Assembly (NCBI RefSeq): GCF_020731355.1
Contig: NZ_JAJFZK010000007.1
Coordinates: 62,001-126,000 of the forward strand
Direction: 5' to 3'
Origin: Bacillus sp. REN16
GTDB taxonomy: Bacteria > Bacillota > Bacilli > Bacillales > Bacillaceae_L
DNA: 64,000 nt
The translations under genes and the position numbers were made by a program. The notes under the pieces were generated by a model. The model did not search any database. It was not told the origin of the DNA and saw only the letters and a program-made list of their open reading frames with translations. Positions 63,103-64,000 of the stretch are shown piece after piece (the stretch's first letter is position 1; each line of letters opens with the position of its first letter).

Positions 63103-64000
63103 GCTAGAACACTTCCTTTCTGCCAAACAATGCTGCCATTTACGAATGTCATGACTGGCCACCCTTTACATTCCCAACCTGCAAATGGTGTGTTTTTTCC
63201 TTTTGATATGAAATTTTCAGGATTAATTGTCTCTTTTGCATCTAAATCAATGACCGTTAAATCCGCAATCTTCCCAGTTTCTAAGCTTCCAAATGGCAAC
63301 TTAAATGTATTTGCTGGTTTGCTAGTTAAAAAGTCTACTAATTGCTTTAACGTGATCACATTTGTCTCTACAAAATGTGTATAAAGTAGTGGGAATGCTG
63401 TTTCTAACCCAACGATACCAAACGGTGCTAGAGCCATTCCTTGTGCTTTTTCTTCACTTGAATGTGGAGCGTGATCAGTTGCGATAAAATCAATTGTTCC
63501 ATCCAGCAATCCTTCAACAAGAGCTTCCAAATCCTCTTTCCCACGTAATGGAGGGTTCATTTTATAATTTGTGTCTAGGCTTGGAATATCTGCATCACAT
63601 AGTAATAAATGATGTGGGGTAACCTCAGCTGTTACATGAATACCAGCTCGCTTTGCATCCCTGATTACACGAACAGATTCCTTTGTACTTACGTGGCATA
63701 CATGATAATGACAACCAGCAGCCTCAGCTAATAACACATCCCTTGCAATATGTACAGATTCACAAACCGAAGGTATGCCATTCAACCCATTTTTTTTCGA
63801 GAATTCACCCTCGTGTACAGCACCTTTATTGATGAGAGTATTCTCTTCACAATGGGCAACGATTGGCATTTCAATTGCTGCCGCTTGTTTCATTGCTTGG
63901 AGCATCATACTAGCCGTTTGAATTCCCACACCGTCATCCGTGAATGCGAACGCCCCTGCTTCCTTTAATCCTTTCATGTCGGTTAGATCCTCGCCAAGCT
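63099..64000 (-). CDS. pyrC: Dihydroorotase (partial, N-terminus off window)
   Basis: The last 300 residues or so of PyrC, the zinc enzyme that closes carbamoyl aspartate to dihydroorotate. The frame stays open to the window edge and begins [19 protein letters not shown], so about 130 N-terminal residues, including the first metal-binding HxH, are missing. Metal ligands are seen in [19 protein letters not shown] and [14 protein letters not shown]. It is followed without a gap by carA. Confidence 0.98.
   Translation of the reverse strand, partial: LGEDLTDMKGLKEAGAFAFTDDGVGIQTASMMLQAMKQAAAIEMPIVAHCEENTLINKGAVHEGEFSKKNGLNGIPSVCESVHIARDVLLAEAAGCHYHVCHVSTKESVRVIRDAKRAGIHVTAEVTPHHLLLCDADIPSLDTNYKMNPPLRGKEDLEALVEGLLDGTIDFIATDHAPHSSEEKAQGMALAPFGIVGLETAFPLLYTHFVETNVITLKQLVDFLTSKPANTFKLPFGSLETGKIADLTVIDLDAKETINPENFISKGKNTPFAGWECKGWPVMTFVNGSIVWQKGSVLA

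Overview
This window is a stretch of low-GC Bacillaceae chromosome carrying the conserved block that in Bacillus subtilis runs from the pyr operon through rqcH (yloA), the prpC-prkC region, fapR-fab, smc-ftsY-ffh, sucCD, topA and codY into the fla/che motility operon. Family assignment rests on gene order, gene content (spoVM, remA, codY, fapR, rqcH, rnhB-ylqG-ylqH) and protein resemblance. SpoVM indicates a spore former and the flgB-fliG genes a flagellated one. I cannot name the species from the sequence alone. There are no tRNA, rRNA, CRISPR, prophage or insertion-sequence genes. Almost everything lies on the minus strand, so transcription runs from the right edge to the left; only rpmB and rqcH are on the plus strand.

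Right to left. Positions 64000-55776 hold the end of pyrC followed by carA, carB, pyrK, pyrD, pyrF and pyrE, tightly coupled and closed by a bidirectional terminator shared with the convergent rqcH. Next come a Ca-type P-ATPase, then yicC/yloC, remA, gmk, rpoZ, coaBC, priA, def, fmt, rsmB, rlmN, prpC, prkC, rsgA and rpe. The 26-codon sporulation gene spoVM is at 36691-36771 with a likely sigma-E promoter, convergent with rpmB. Then come yloU-fakA, sdaAB-sdaAA-recG, fapR-plsX-fabD-fabG with a clear FapR operator, acpA-rnc, smc-ftsY, ylxM-ffh, rpsP-khpA-ylqD-rimM-trmD, rplS with its leader, lepB-rbgA, rnhB-ylqG-ylqH, sucCD, dprA, topA, xerC-hslV-hslU-codY, and finally flgB-flgC-fliE-fliF-fliG, with fliG cut by the left edge.

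Functionally the window is core: pyrimidine synthesis, replication restart and chromosome segregation, the SRP pathway, ribosome assembly and translation fidelity, fatty-acid synthesis with its repressor, serine breakdown, the TCA step at succinyl-CoA, and the start of the flagellum. Several ORFs are longer than the real genes; starts were moved to the codon that carries a ribosome binding site and matches the family (for example TTG for hslU and def, GTG for recG, rnc, remA and fakA).

No unmistakable new system is present. The best leads are these: the genes usually found at two spots of this block are missing (trmFO between topA and xerC, thiN between rpe and spoVM), and a perfect 15-bp dyad sits in the trmFO gap. 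YlqG-YlqH look like a free-standing FliK/FlhB-type switch pair, possibly behind a sigma-D-like element. A GC-rich palindromic dispersed repeat lies in the khpA-ylqD gap. Candidate CcpA and CodY sites precede sucCD, a cre-like site lies inside the sda operon, and several promoters are built into the preceding gene's terminator or into a repeat relic.
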